This document shows positions 10,406 through 22,556 of a DNA stretch of 64,000 nucleotides, one piece after another; within the stretch, counting starts at the first letter, position 1; each line of letters starts with the position of its first letter. Under the pieces are notes generated by a model. It did no database searches and was not told the origin of the DNA. It saw only the letters and a program-made list of their open reading frames with translations. Source of the DNA: Welwitschia mirabilis (lineage: Eukaryota; Gnetophyta; Gnetopsida; Welwitschiales). The stretch is from positions 246,544,842 to 246,608,841 of the forward strand of contig JBOZIK010000001.1 of the NCBI GenBank assembly GCA_051453625.1, given 5' to 3'. The translations under genes were made by a program, and so were the position numbers.

Positions 10406-10620
10406 AAAAGGTATTTCAATTAGTGAGATACTACTCCTTCATTTAAAATATTATTATTTTAAAGCTTTAGATTCACTACATGGTATACATAAGTCCTTGC
10501 AAATATTAAAATTCATTCATCTTAGTGATGATGGAGATTATACTTCAAGGGTTGTATTATTTAGTTACTTTTATTTATTAACTAAAACTATGAATGATTA
10601 TGATCAAAAGGTATTAAGAT
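10406..10620 (+). repeat. tRNA-derived SINE-like unit 5
   Basis: TTTCAATTAGTGAGATACTA, then CTCCTTCATTTAAAA and a long T/A stretch form the head. The body (ATTCATTCATCTTAGTGATG, then TACTTCAAGGGTTGTATTAT) lines up with unit 2 at 5215-5290. It lies directly against the 3' end of L1-a. Confidence 0.45.
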
Positions 10621-11304
10621 TTTGCATACTTTGTATAATTGATACTTTTATAAGGTTAAGTATATGTGGAATTCATTATTTTATCTTTTATCTAATAAAG
10701 CTTACTTTAGTAATATTTTCATTACATAATGTTGTTTCATACTTTAAATTATTTCTTTTGTTATTTTTATATAACATTTAAAAAAGTTACATTTTCATAA
10801 TAAATTTTATACTCTTTTTATTATGAACTATATAAAGTTCCCACATGATCTTAAAGCCATAAGGAAATTAAAATTAGTATTCAAGAAGATATTAAGAATA
10901 ATAGAAATTATATCTAACCTAGTTTCAATTAAAAAGAATCAAGTATTAATATACTTCAATTATAGTAGTTATGACATATGCAGAAAAGCATTTATCAATA
11001 AGGTTAAATCTTGAAATAACATGCAGAAGTGACACGTACTAACGATAATGAAAAACAAGAAATAAATGGTTAAATTATCACAAGTTTAAGAAATTAAATA
11101 CTTTACATAACTGATATATCAATTACATCTAGAAAGCTATGACTAATACTCAAGGGATATTCTTTGTAAAAAAAAGTAATTAGGAAGAAATTCTTATGCG
11201 TATAGATTTATACCTTAAAGATGAAGAATATTAAAACTTTAATTAAAATAGTAAAAAAATGTAATCTTAATAGAAATGTAGTTATAAGAATAAGAATCCA
11301 ATAT
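10621..11304. other. Unassigned AT-rich sequence
   Basis: Two open frames (10497-10781 and 10823-11014) encode hydrophobic or lysine-rich low-complexity peptides with no family resemblance. I see no repeat ends. Confidence 0.4.
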
Positions 11305-11919
11305 AGGAGCATCCTTAGAACATAAGAATAAATATTTTTTTTTTTTTAGTTAGGAATATACTTGCTCTATTTTAAGTGTGCTTGTGTGGAAAATAAAATC
11401 TACCATATGTAATTTTCCTGTAGGAATGAGTATCCATTTAAATTAGCATATTTAGAGGAAATCTAGGTATAACTAATATGCTATATTCAAAATAATCCAT
11501 GAGTTAAAAATATGTTATATCAGGTTCTATTTATTGTAAAATGTGTATGAGAAAATATCAAAGGATTCCTTCATGATTATACTTATCTTTAAGACTTACA
11601 AATTTAAATGAGTGGTGAGATGAACAGTATTATTTAAGAGTTGAAGCAGTGAATGGAGAAGTGAAAGATCTTGGATATAGGAGCTTAACAAGAGCTCTTT
11701 TATTGGAAGCTTAAGAAGAAAGTTCCTTATGTAGGATCTTGGCCCATTTGTATCTTCTCTTGAAGGCTATAAAGCATCATCATAATCTTTAATTTTTTAG
11801 CATGTTAAACTAGATAGTTTATTATATTTTTCATGTAATTTATCTATAAATTCCCTCCTCTAGTTTTTTTTTCCTTCTTTTATAACAAACTAATTGATAC
11901 AAATTCCACCACATTTACA
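11305..11919 (+). repeat. 5' LTR of GY-C
   Basis: It matches 16537-17082 along its length: for example GTAGGAATGAGTATCCATTT with GTAGGAGTGGATAGTTGTTT, CTATTTATTGTAAAATGTGT with CTATTTATTGTAAAATATGT, and TTCTCTTGAAGGCTATAAAG with TTCTCTAGATGGCTATCGAG. It ends ACATTTACA six bases before the primer site. The left border is uncertain by 10-20 bp. Confidence 0.75.
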
Positions 11920-13533
11920 TTGTAATGGTATTAGAGTGAATTTTGAGTTTTTGTAAAGATGGTTAGAAAGGATATTGCCAAAGAAGCTTATAGTTTTTTA
12001 GTTTTAAAAAAAAAAAAACCTTGTAATGAAAGAATTAATTTTATGAGATAAATAGAAGTCAATAAATGCTTTGGTAAGGAGGTTAAGTATTTACTACACA
12101 CCAAATAAAATGGGTTCTAGTTCAAAGGAGTATAGGAAGAAAAATAATCCATATTGAAGGAACCATGAAAGGAGAATTTTATGTATTAAAATGAAAGTGG
12201 AAAGAAGAGAAGAGTCTCTTTATGCAATTCTTAACGAAGATGGAAGAAGAATACCTCATAAACATGATACCATTTGATGAAAGCTTTAAAATATAAGAAT
12301 TTCAAGATTATATCTAAGGAATTGAGTACTAGATTAAGAAAGGGGATATTATAGGGAAAAAACAACATGAAGATTACCTTAACTCAGTTGAAAAGATTTA
12401 TAATAGATTAATAGAACTATGTTTGGAATGTTAGTTAAGATCAATCACTTTTACCATTTTGAAACTACATAAAGAGGAGTTATTAAGACAAATTCATGGT
12501 GATTTTACATAAGAAAGAGATGATAGAAAGATGCAAATACTTTAAAAAGAAAAATAAAATATGTGATAAAATACAAAGAGGATTTTGTACATGATTTCCA
12601 TTAGAGTAGGATATTTTCATTTTGGCATAGGNNNNNNNNNNNNNNNNNNNNNNNNNNNNNNNNNNNNNNNNNNNNNNNNNNNNNNNNNNNNNNNNNNNNN
12701 NNNNNNNNNNNNNNNNNNNNNNNNNNNNNNNAATTTGTCTATAAATTCCATCCTCTAGTTTTTTTTCCTTCTTTTATAACAAATTAATTGATATAGATTC
12801 CACCACATTTACATTGTAATGGTATTAGAGTGAATTTTAAGTTTTTGTAAAGATGGTTATTATCTTTCATTTTAGAAAGGATATTGCCAAAGAAGCTGGT
12901 AGTTTTTTAGTTTAAAAAAACCTTGTAATGAAAGAATGAATTTTATGAGATAAATAGAAGTCGATAAATGCTTTGGTAAGGAGGTTAAGTATTTACTACA
13001 CACCAAATAAAATGAGTTCTAGTTTAAAGGAGTATAGGAAGAAAAATAATCCATATTGAAGGAACCATAAAAGGAGAATTTTATGTATTAAAATGGAAGT
13101 GCAAAGAAGAGAAGAGTCTCTCTATGCAATTCTTAACAAAGATGAAAGAAGAAGACCTCATAAACATGATACCATTTGATGAAAGCTTTAAAATATAAGA
13201 CTTTCAAGATTATATCTAAGGAATTGAGTACTAGATTAAGAAAGGGGATATTTTAGGGAAAAAACGACATGAAGATTACCTTAACTCAGTTGAAAATATT
13301 TATAATAGGTTAATAGAAGTATGTTTGGAAGGTTAGTTAAGATTAATCACTTTTACCATTTTGAAACTATATAAAGAGGAGTTATTAAGATAAATTCATG
13401 GTAATTTTACATAAGAAAGAGATGATAGAAAGATGCAAATACTTTACAAAGAAAAAGAAAATACGTGATAAAATACAAAGAGGATTTTGTACATGATTTC
13501 CATTAGAGTAGGATATTTTCATTTTGGCATAGG
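11837..13533 (+). repeat. Direct duplication of about 0.8 kb around a 100-N gap
   Basis: 11837-12631 and 12732-13533 are the same stretch (LTR end, primer site, gag-position DNA), separated only by 100 N (12632-12731). The copies differ by scattered substitutions and by a short extra TTATCTTTCATTTTAG-like segment in the second copy near 12858. Both carry the phrases GAAGATTACCTTAACTCAGT and GGATATTTTCATTTTGGCAT. Confidence 0.9.
11926..11937 (+). promoter_or_regulatory. Primer-binding site (initiator-Met type) of GY-C
   Basis: TGGTATTAGAGT is the usual plant tRNA-iMet primer site TGGTATCAGAGC with C-to-T changes. It lies six bases after the LTR end. A second copy (in TGGTATTAGAGTGAATT) follows at about 12824 in the duplicated block. 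Confidence 0.75.
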
Positions 13534-13750
13534 TATGATAATTGGATATAGTACTGGTTAAATATTTATTACTCGAGATGAAAATGCCATTACAACATTT
13601 AGAGAAATAGACAAAGTATATTAGTTGATCCTATAAGAAGAAGGAAAGTTGTAAACATGTACTAATTCTAATGGAGAAAGATTCAAAGATAGTGAATCAT
13701 AAAGAAGTAATCATCAATAATGAGAAATTATAAATCAAGAAGGGTAGCAT
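11955..13750 (+). other. Gag-position sequence of GY-C, unrecognisable as protein
   Basis: This lies between primer site and protease, where gag should be, and is present 1.8 times because of the duplication. Lysine/glutamate-rich frames are interrupted every few tens of codons. I could not recognise a retrotransposon gag domain or a zinc knuckle. Confidence 0.4.
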
Positions 13751-13754
13751 AATA

Positions 13755-13911
13755 TATTAATATATATATATATATATATATAGAGTGAGAGAGAGACAGA
13801 GAGAGAGNNNNNNNNNNNNNNNNNNNNNNNNNNNNNNNNNNNNNNNNNNNNNNNNNNNNNNNNNNNNNNNNNNNNNNNNNNNNNNNNNNNNNNNGAGAGA
13901 GAGAGAGAGAA
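13755..13911. repeat. Compound (TA)n-(GA)n microsatellite with a gap
   Basis: About 23 bases of TA repeat (13760-13782) pass into GA repeat, interrupted by N at 13808-13894, then more GA to about 13910. The open frames drawn across it on both strands are low-complexity artefacts. Confidence 0.95.
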
Positions 13912-14189
13912 GGCAAAGACGATATCTAGAGAAGAAATTAGGATACAAGTCTTATGAGAATCCATTAATTAAGGATGCTATGCACACAAATGTTGTCTTT
14001 AAGCATTGTAAAAAACAGAAGAGTCTATAATAAATGATTTGAAAAGGATTACTAGTAAGGAAAAAAAACATGATTGTTAGAAAAAATTTCATGCAAGATG
14101 TAGACACTATTAAAGAGATAGAATGATGAACAAAAATCTTCATAACAATATGTAAATGTAAGGATAGGCTATGAAAGGTTCTAATTGAT

Positions 14190-14420
14190 AGTTAAATCAT
14201 TGAAAAGTTGGTTTCTAGTAAGATGGTAAAAAAGTTATACTTGGAGATAATGTTATATCCAACATCATACTGACTCTATTGGTTGTAAATAAAATATCAT
14301 ATTATAGTTGCAAGAATATTTTATGATTAACTTCAAAGTAGTGGATCTCATAATCAACTCATTTAAATGTTATGCCTATAAATTCCTCACATCTATTATT
14401 AGTTATATAATGGATATATG
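14190..14420 (+). pseudogene. Retropepsin remnant (GY-C)
   Basis: The frame LVSSKMVKKLYLEIMLYPTS followed by LYWL and KYHIIVARIFYD parallels the plant gypsy protease block 'N-V-x-S-x-x-L-V-E-K-L-x-L-x-x-x-x-H-P-x-P-Y-K-L-x-W-L', with stops. The catalytic Asp region just upstream is not recognisable. Confidence 0.6.
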
Positions 14421-15084
14421 ATACAAAGTATATGCATAATTATGATACAAATGCTTAGACTATAATTAATTATAATAAAAAGATATTTGTATTATTGTAA
14501 GCTCTAGAGAACATTATAGAATACAAAATAGGTATATGCATCTTCAAAAGGAAAGAGGTGATAAATAAAATAAAATAAGAGGGAGTGATATTAAACGTAT
14601 ATTTGGAAAAACAATTAAAGGAATTTATAATGGATGTAAAAGATGTATTAAATATTTTACATATGCCTGTTTTATTATTTTTCTTCTACTTTACTACCTC
14701 TCAAGAATATAAAACATTAGAGAGGTTTGACTTTTAGTGCTTCAATATCAAATAAAGCATCTCTTAAAATGGCAATACATGAAGGAGAGGAGATAAGAAA
14801 CACATACAAAATTTCCCAAATAATGGTTGGATTAAAGCACTTTAATACCATGTTCTATTCCTATAGTGTCAAATCTAAATAAATAGCAAAATCTTACATA
14901 TGTGTGTTCACTCAAGATCTATATATAAAATAATCATAAGATGTCAGTTTTCTATGTTTTACATGGATGATATTTTGAATTGTTTTATGGATTCATATAT
15001 GTTTAATTAGATATATTTAAATAACTAATATCATTAGATTCATATCTAATAACACAATGAGTAAAATCTATCTTTTAAAACTCT

Positions 15085-15170
15085 ATCAGTTTATATGGAT
15101 GGTTGATGATACCATTTGACTTTAGGAATTTATCAAGTATAATTATGAGGAAGACTAACAAACTTTAAAA
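15085..15170 (+). pseudogene. Reverse transcriptase fragment (GY-C)
   Basis: YGWLMIPFDFRNLSSIIMRK corresponds to [20 protein letters not shown], the block just before the YFDD box of Ty3/gypsy RT. The active-site box itself is not readable; the region after it leads within 300 bp to the integrase, so the rest of RT and RNase H is lost or unrecognisable. Confidence 0.7.
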
Positions 15171-15464
15171 TTCCTTAAGTTGAGTGGTATGCATGGATAA
15201 CTTGATTTACAAGGATAGAAACTAATGCATTTGAAAATGATTTGTATGAAACAACATCTTATAGAAAAACATTATGAATGCATGGTTAGCTATCATGTGT
15301 TAGATAAAACCTATGAAATATTAAAGAGCTTATGTCATGAGATAAACATGTAATAAATATAAAACATATAATGTGAAGTTTCTAAACGTGTAGTATACCA
15401 AATGGAGGATTAATAAATGAAGGATTCTACATATCATTACTAGTTCTTATTAAGCAGTAACAAG

Positions 15465-16020
15465 ACCTGAGTATGGACTTCATCCTTGGATTACCTAATG
15501 TGAATAAGAACATGATTTCATCATTCATATAATTGACAAATTTAGTTATAATGGAATGTTTTATTCCTTATACTAAGGAAAATGATTCTTTATGCATTAC
15601 CATACTAATCTCCAAGAAATTTTATGTATTTATTATTTTCTAAGAGAAATAGTTTTAGATAGAGATGTTAGGTTTATTTCTTATTTTTAAAGGAGTCTAT
15701 AACATTTGATAAAAAGTAAGTCATGGTATGATTAATCATATTATCCATAAATAGTTGGATAGATAAAAGGAATAAGTCACGTCATTAGGAGATTACTAAG
15801 ATGCCTTTATCCATGTAAGCCAAACATGTGGAAAATTTACTAACTTTATGCAAAATTTTATTATAATACTTTATTGACTAAAAGTGTAGAAGAATTAATA
15901 TTTGAGATGAATACAAATATTACTTGAAGATGTCATATATGTTGTATGATATGCAATATCCTTTAGTAATTGTAGATAAGTATGCAAAGAAAATTCATAG
16001 GATCCATGCACATGTGTAGA
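15465..16020 (+). pseudogene. Integrase remnant (GY-C)
   Basis: LSMDFILGLPNVNKNMI keeps the first catalytic Asp region of plant gypsy integrases. LDRDVRFISYF-like text at about 15650-15685 (DREMLGLF in the next frame) corresponds to SDRDVKFLSHFW. CKPNMWKIY and YAKFYYNTLLTKSVEEL correspond to 'W...L..AEFAYN...H..TG.SPFE'. Several frames must be combined, so it is inactive. Confidence 0.75.
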
Positions 16021-16260
16021 AAGATTTGAAAGCATTAAACTCCAAAGCTAAGGACCTAACAAATAAGCACAAAAGATATTTAAAGTTTAAAAAGGATGAC
16101 ATATTGAATGTATACCTATGAAAGATGACATTTTCTATAAGAACTTATATTAAACTTAAGTTTTTAAACATTGTTCCATGCAAAATTTTAAAAGATATTT
16201 CACAAAATGCTTAGAGAATATTAGTATTTTTCCTACATTTGAGTTGTTGTCTTAGTTAAG
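16020..16260 (+). pseudogene. GPY/F module (GY-C)
   Basis: KDLTNKHKRYLKFKKDDILN, then TFSIRTYIKLKFLNIVPCKI and LKDISQNA follow the sequence 'ADKHRR...F..GD.V.V.L...R.P.GTY.KL......GP..I...I..NAY'. It matches the position and wording of the module at 3481-3799 in GY-A, supporting a common lineage. Confidence 0.75.
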
Positions 16261-16536
16261 TATCATGAAAACCCTATAGAGGATAATGCTTTGATTAAAA
16301 AGTTGTAAAAGTTAATCAAAGAAATTTAGAAGGTAGACAGATGATTGATAATTCTTAAAATCCATGAGAAGTAGCTATGAAGGAAAGTGTACAAGGAGTA
16401 TCTAGTCTACTTACTAGAAGATCATCCAAAGAATGTAATTTGGACTTTAAAGAAGAAATACTTAAGAATGAATTATAGAAGTTTGACAAAGGAGAAGTAC
16501 TATTCCCATCATAACTAACTCTTAAGTAGGAAAATA

Positions 16537-17082
16537 TGATGCAAGAGTATTCTCAAAAAATAACAATTAAGATTATGTTTTATTTAGGAATTTAATTGCT
16601 AATGTTCAAGTATTAATGTATAGACACTAAAATCTGATATGAGTAATTTCCATGTAGGAGTGGATAGTTGTTTAAATTAACATGTTTAAGGTAAATATAA
16701 GTATAAAAAATATGTTATTTTTAGAGAAATCTATGCGTTAGTAATTTATTATATTGAGAAACTATTTATTGTAAAATATGTACAAGAATAATATTAGAGG
16801 ATTTCTTTTATGAGTAAGATTTTTCTTGACTCCTTCTAAATAAGATTGACTAGTAAGAGAAATACTATGCTTTTGAAGTTAGAGTAGATAATGGATAAAT
16901 GACATGTCTTGGAACTTAAAGCTTAAGGGAATCTCTTGTTTTGAAACTTAAGCAGGAGGTTTCTTATGTAATATGTTGACTCACCTGTAATTTTCTCTAG
17001 ATGGCTATCGAGTATTATTATAATATTTTTTATATTAGCATTCTAAAAAAGATATTTTCTAATATTTTATATCTTAATTACA
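16537..17082 (+). repeat. 3' LTR of GY-C
   Basis: It starts TGATGCAAGAGTATTCTC after the purine-rich AAGTAGGAAAATA (16524-16536, the likely polypurine tract) and ends CTTAATTACA. It is homologous to 11305-11919. The divergence is high by eye, indicating an old insertion. Confidence 0.75.
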
Positions 17083-19550
17083 TTATAAGACCCCTTCCTC
17101 CTCTTTAATCCGACCTCCCTAAATTTATTTTTGTTTAAGACCAACTTTTATAAAAATTAATTAAAACTCATGATGTAGAAAAATCTTAGTTCATTTAATC
17201 TATATGAATAAATTAAAGCAAAAAACTAAATAGTAACAATAAAAAACTTATTTAAACTTGTAAATTATTCAAAACAAACTATAAATAAAGATCATAATAA
17301 AAAGAGATTCTAATTCTCAAATTATGGAAGTAGACTAGCTTTGAAGAATTAACTTGAATCTATAAAAAAAATCAATTCAATAATATAATATAAATTCCTT
17401 AATAAAGCTTAAAAGTATCAAGTCATTATAGATCAAATCACAATAACATAATCTCATTTACCACATGATTACTAGTGTGATATCTTAGTTACTTTGGTTT
17501 CCAAATCCTAATGTAAGCATCAAAAGTAGAAAAAAGTTGTCTAGTGACCATTAAACAAGATTAAGTAAAAACCAAAATGTAAGCAAAGTATACTCACTCG
17601 AAAAATAAGAGTACCTAACATACATGTAGCATTAAAAGAATAATGTTAATTAGAACTTAACATTAAGAAGAAATTGTAGTGTCTTTAATAAAGAAAACTA
17701 AAACTAATATGGAATAATTAAGATAGCCTTCAAACTAGCCCATCCCCAAAGAGTAAGCTTAGAAATACATAGTGAGGATCTGATGCTCAAAGGGATATAA
17801 TGCTTTTACCACCAAATGATTATTATAAATGAGGGTACATGATTATCTTTATATGTAAAAATAGGATTAGAGTTTCTATTTAGAATTTTATAAGTGAGAA
17901 TTTAACACTTTTATATCCATGCATTTGGGCTGAGTTTAATGTCATAATTATCTCATCCCATAACCAGAGATTTTTTTTTTTAAGATAACTGTAGAATGAA
18001 ACTTTGGTAATTTTTTTCTATAAGAAATGAATAATGCTAGTGACCTGGATGATAGCACTAAGTTTTCTATTGGAATGCTTTCATTTTATAAAATGCACCT
18101 AAAATTACCATGAGGAAATGCATACTTTTATAAATAATATCAAAAAATCATAGAAGACATGTTTTTAGGATAAAAATATCAATTTAATGTTTTTACTTAA
18201 GTTAAATTATCTTCATATACTTGGTTTGATTGTCAACTTTTACGTGTTATCACACATCCTGACTAGACAGTTGGTAAACCCTTAGAAACAGCATAAGAAA
18301 TAATGACTTAACATAAAAAATTTCTAAATAAAATCATTGAAGTATATAAGAATGATATAGATTTTGAAAATATTTAAATGATTTTTAAAAAAACAAGTAA
18401 TTAAAATTAAAATAGAATATTTAAAATTATAGGTATCACATCCTTTAACCAAAATTGAGAACATATTAATGCTTATAAAGAAAAGTACTTCATTACATTT
18501 ATTTTTATTATAACTATAAAAGTAAAAATAGTAAAATACATAACTTAAACTACCATGCATACTTGTAAATATGAAAAGGGTAAATATAATTAAACGATAA
18601 TCCAAGAGAAACTATGATTTCTAGTTTTTGATCAATTTCATCTTTCTTGTATGAGATGACCTTTTAAGTGCTTGATAATTTTCTTCTTTTTTTCCTATAA
18701 TCTTATATCTTCATTTTGTACCTATTCAAAAAGCTATCTCACTATAAAAGAAAGAGAAAGAATGTAGAGGATGAAAAAAAAGGAGGAGATGAAGGAGGAT
18801 GAAATCTTTCTGTAACAAGTTCCTTAACTTTAAAATAAATTGTAAGATGTATATAAGAAGTGATGTAAGAAGAAGTAGTATGAAAAGACAATGAGAGGAT
18901 TGATCGAGGGCAGTCTAAAGATAGATTAGCAATAATAGGCATGTTTGAAGTATAAAAACAATGAAAATGAGGTGTAGCTAAGGATATGAACATGGCATGC
19001 ATTAGAGAAGCAAGCATGATATAATGTGGAGCTATAGTATTCAGGAACATGTTAAAAATGTGTAGCATGGCCTATCTTAGTTTAATCAAGCATTTTATAG
19101 GGATATAATGACATAAATCTAAAAAAATAAAATTTAGTAAAGTGATCCTAGTAGAAGTAACAATAAATCTTACGACAGTGGTGGAGATGGAGTATAACAT
19201 TTTTCCAAGGATTAGAAGGTTATCTAAAGAACCAAAGTTGATTCTTTAAAGATAAGATTAATAACTTTGTGTCAATTTTTTAAAAAATAATGGTGCATTC
19301 AATAAAATTAGAAATGTTGGATTAGAAAAAGTAAGAGCAACTAGAAAAATGCACTTTGATAAGAGATCATCAAGATAATTATGCAAAAGAAAAATGTTCA
19401 TTGCATGCATTACACATAATAAATAGTAAGAAATGGAAATGTATTTTTTTCCAGAAACTCATTGATATACATAAAGATGGATGAGCTAGTTTTAAATGCA
19501 TGTAATTAGTGCACACTATAAATTATTTCAAATAATATAACATAGAACAC
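17083..19550. other. Unassigned AT-rich sequence, purine-rich near 18740-19070
   Basis: I see no protein domain. The block 18740-19070 is A/G-rich (GAGGATGAAAAAAAAGGAGG, then AGAAGTGATGTAAGAAGAAG) and resembles in style, not clearly in alignment, the purine-rich part of the TK1 LTRs (27540-28400). It could be an old LTR or solo LTR; I cannot show ends. Confidence 0.35.
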
Positions 19551-19559
19551 ATGTCAACT

Positions 19560-21268
19560 TCAAATATCAACATGCAATAAGTTTTGGTAAATTATTTGGG
19601 TAACTTCGAAGAAACTAATAATTTCAAGGAACATTTTCCTTTAACTATCAAATCTAAGTTTCCTATAGATATCTATGGCAAAATAGTTAATAAATTTAAA
19701 TAACTTTATGCTATTGGCATTTTTCCTAGTAAAATTCCATTAGTGGGAGTTTTTAAAAACTAGATTTAAATATAGTGGGATTCCAAAATATACATGTCAT
19801 ACTTATATCGAATATGATTAATAGGAAATTTTCTATCTAGTTTTAAAAGTTAGTAAATTACAAATTCGGCTAAAAAATAACTTAATCAAAATGTCTATGG
19901 CTCTTATCTTATTCTCAAATCATGGGTAGATAATTCTAATCTCAAAAATAAAGCCAAAGTAATATCCAAGTCTAGGTAGAATTTGTAGAACTTTTGTTTT
20001 ATTTTACTACTCATGTCAACATTCTAGCATTCTAGTTAGGACAACTTATCAGTATGAAATCTTATGTGGGTATTTAAACTTATCTTTCCAAAAGGATATG
20101 TCTAATTTTAAATCTTTATAAACCTTTCTTAGAAAGGATTGAATTCAATGTTAAATAAAATGAATATGTTAAAAAAATATCCTTCTTAACCTTATCTAGA
20201 AGATGCTAGTACTATAAATAATCCAATTATATTTAGGCTTAATTCCCAAATTATTAGCCAAAATAGAAGGATAAAAATTGCTAGAAGAGAAAGTGGCAAA
20301 TGAACTCAAGAACAAAGGTTTTGAATCTATTCCTTTACCAAACTAAAAAGAAAGCATTTTTTATTTAAATAATTAAGATAAATTTAAGAAATATAACTCA
20401 TCTTTATAGTAAGTTAATAACTAAAACTTAATCTCTCTTCACAACAAGCACAAGAATTATAGGATTATAAGCAAATATATTAAGAGGGAATAAGAAATTT
20501 TCCAACTCAAGCAAATTCCAATAGAATAGTAAGAAAAAAACATTATGTTTTATTTCAATAATGAGAAATCATTTCCTTTAGATGCCAGAAGTAAATTATA
20601 TCCAGTACAAAAAAATTATAGTAAGGTCTTTTCAACCAAAGAGTAGGTAGACCTAGATATAATGGTTTTCAATTTGTTAACTCTTTTAAATGATTTAAGG
20701 TTAAGGATATTTCTTTAATCCTATTAAAATGAGTTGTATTTGTTAAAATGTGAGGAACCTCTCACACCCCTATAGAAAAATACTAGCTCAAAATCACATC
20801 TTGACTAAAATAATTAATATAGTCTTTTTGTAGGAAGTTAAAATTTAAGGTTTTTTCCTTAATATCCTTTATCACAATTGTTTTTTTGATGTCTATTTTA
20901 GTCTTATCAATAATAAAAATCATAAGGGGGAGATGCTTTAATCCTTCATAATGATAGAATAATTATATAGTTAACTTTATTAGAGATGATAATGATAATT
21001 GTCTTTGGGCTAGAATTAACCATCTAAATTATATCTTTGATTTCTTATGTACTTATGCTCCATGTCAAAGTTAGGAAAATACTATGTTGTGAAATTATCT
21101 TACTCAAATCATACTAAAGCCCATTTAGATGATGGTTGATAACTTTAATATGATTGAGACATAGAGATGAGGGGCTATATTTTTTAGATCCTTCAACTTG
21201 GATTTAGTTAAAGAATAAATTCAATCTTTAAGATGGTAATCCTAAGTATAAACTTGTAATAATATAGG
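19560..21268 (+). mobile_element. LINE L1-b, 5' half (ORF1 region and endonuclease), cut at 21268
   Basis: An ORF1-like part near 19890-20060 reads YGSYLILKSWVDNSNLKNKA, like 'G.YL.LRPW.P.F......' of plant L1 ORF1. From about 20900 endonuclease wording appears: NKNHKGGDALILHNDRIII (the 'GG..ILW...' block), YVLMLHVK / TYAPCQS ('NVYAP...'), and WLITLI / MMVDNFNMIET, the decayed form of GDFNMV. The domain is interrupted exactly at the TG of the AL1 LTR. The RT half of the same LINE is found inverted at 57769-59189. The flanking 5 bp ATAGG (21264-21268) is repeated there as ATAGA. Confidence 0.75.
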
Positions 21269-22463
21269 TGTTACACTACCAAATTGTTTGTATTTGATAG
21301 GGTATTTTAAATATTTTTGTAGGACATTAGACATGTTTATGTTGAGTTTCAATGATAATGAAGAGCTAAGGTAAATTTCATGGGGAACATGCAATCTTCA
21401 TTACATTTGACATCATTTAAAGTAATTTACAATGATTTCTATATGAAGTAATAGTCCTACAAATAAAAAGAATAATGTAATAAATAAAATACTTGAGAAA
21501 CATCTATCATCCACTTCATCATCTAGACAATGATATGGATGACCAAAACACTTAACTAAAGAAGGATGCTAACTAAACCAAATCTAATAGCTAATGTGGA
21601 ACATATATGATATGGCATCATCTACTATGATGTTCAAATGATAGATAGGATAACACCTAAAATAACACTCATCAAAATTCACCAAACGCTAGCCATTTAT
21701 CTCACACTTTCTTGTGTAGTTATTAGGATTGTTTTCATGTCTGTTAGTTTTTTTAATTTTAGATTCTACTTGTAGTAATACCTCCTTCACATTCAACTTT
21801 ATTTTTATCTTATTTAGCACTAGAAATTCTTGTGATAGGAGATCAAGGATATGAGATTCATTCATTGTCATAACAGAGAGATATCTTCCTTGGTGTTGGG
21901 TTGTGTATCCTTCATTGTGGTGTTGCTACTTTGTAATACAAACATTTATTTACTTTTAACCCAAAATCAATTTTTATTTTTATATCTTTTTGTTATGTGT
22001 GTCTTCCTTATGGTTTACATTACTTCTAATTATGTGATAGTTTCATTGGAGATATAGATCATGAGAAGAAACTTTACTAAGATTGACATTATTATTTTAG
22101 GTGCATTACATTTCATTTTGTAGATTAACTTTGCATTGTTTTCATATTTTGTTTGACATACCTAATAGCTTAGGTTGGGTTTGACTTCATAATGGCTTTT
22201 CTTGATTGATATATTTTATACACATGGCCAATCTATGTAATAGGTTAATTTAGTAATTAGATAGAAGTTGCATTTAGTTTAGTCTTACATATCATTTGCA
22301 TAGCGTGTTTATTTACATTATTATTTGCATTGTTATTTATTCTGCTTTAAGAATACAATATTTCATTTTTGAAATGAAGTCTCATTCTTCTCATCTGCAC
22401 CTTCAATGAGATTATGACATCTGAGGCACTCACATCTATATTAGTTTATTGTATTACATAAAA

Positions 22464-22499
<36 letters not shown>

Positions 22500-22554
22500 T
22501 AATTTACAGGATCTATTTGAGGACATAATATTTGCACAAATATGCACCACAACA
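21269..22554 (+). repeat. 5' LTR of Athila-like element AL1
   Basis: It starts TGTTACACTACCAAATTG and ends GCACCACAACA, 1286 bp, followed two bases later by the primer site. The reverse complement of 59190-60895 matches it end to end: GACATGTTTATG near the start, CTTCCTTGGTGTTGG, GATTGACATTATTA-TTTAGGTGCATT, TTGCATTGTTATTT and TTGAGGA-TAA near the end. A (TA)n run lies at 22465-22494. Open frames inside (for example 21851-22057) are not related to any protein I know. Confidence 0.9.
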
Positions 22555-22556
22555 TC

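Larger units (their letters stand above)
11305..17082 (+). mobile_element. Ty3/gypsy retrotransposon GY-C with both LTRs, decayed
   Basis: Two related LTRs (about 11305-11919 and 16537-17082) enclose a primer site, gag-position sequence, protease, RT, integrase and GPY/F remnants, all on the + strand. It belongs to the same broad group as GY-A: the protease is the 'LPTLKHPxPYKLQWL' type, and INT and GPY/F are similar. RT to INT is only about 300 bp, so most RNase H is deleted. About 0.8 kb at the 5' end is present twice around a 100-N gap. I could not define a convincing target-site duplication. Confidence 0.8.

Noticed and set aside
11955-13500. Ty1/copia gag for the GY-C leader region
   Set aside because: The initiator-Met primer site is shared by copia elements, but the downstream RT, integrase and GPY/F motifs and their order (RT before integrase) are Ty3/gypsy.
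13728-14030. Four overlapping open frames at the GA microsatellite
   Set aside because: They are Ser-Leu, Arg-Glu or Tyr-Ile runs across simple repeat and N and have no coding content.
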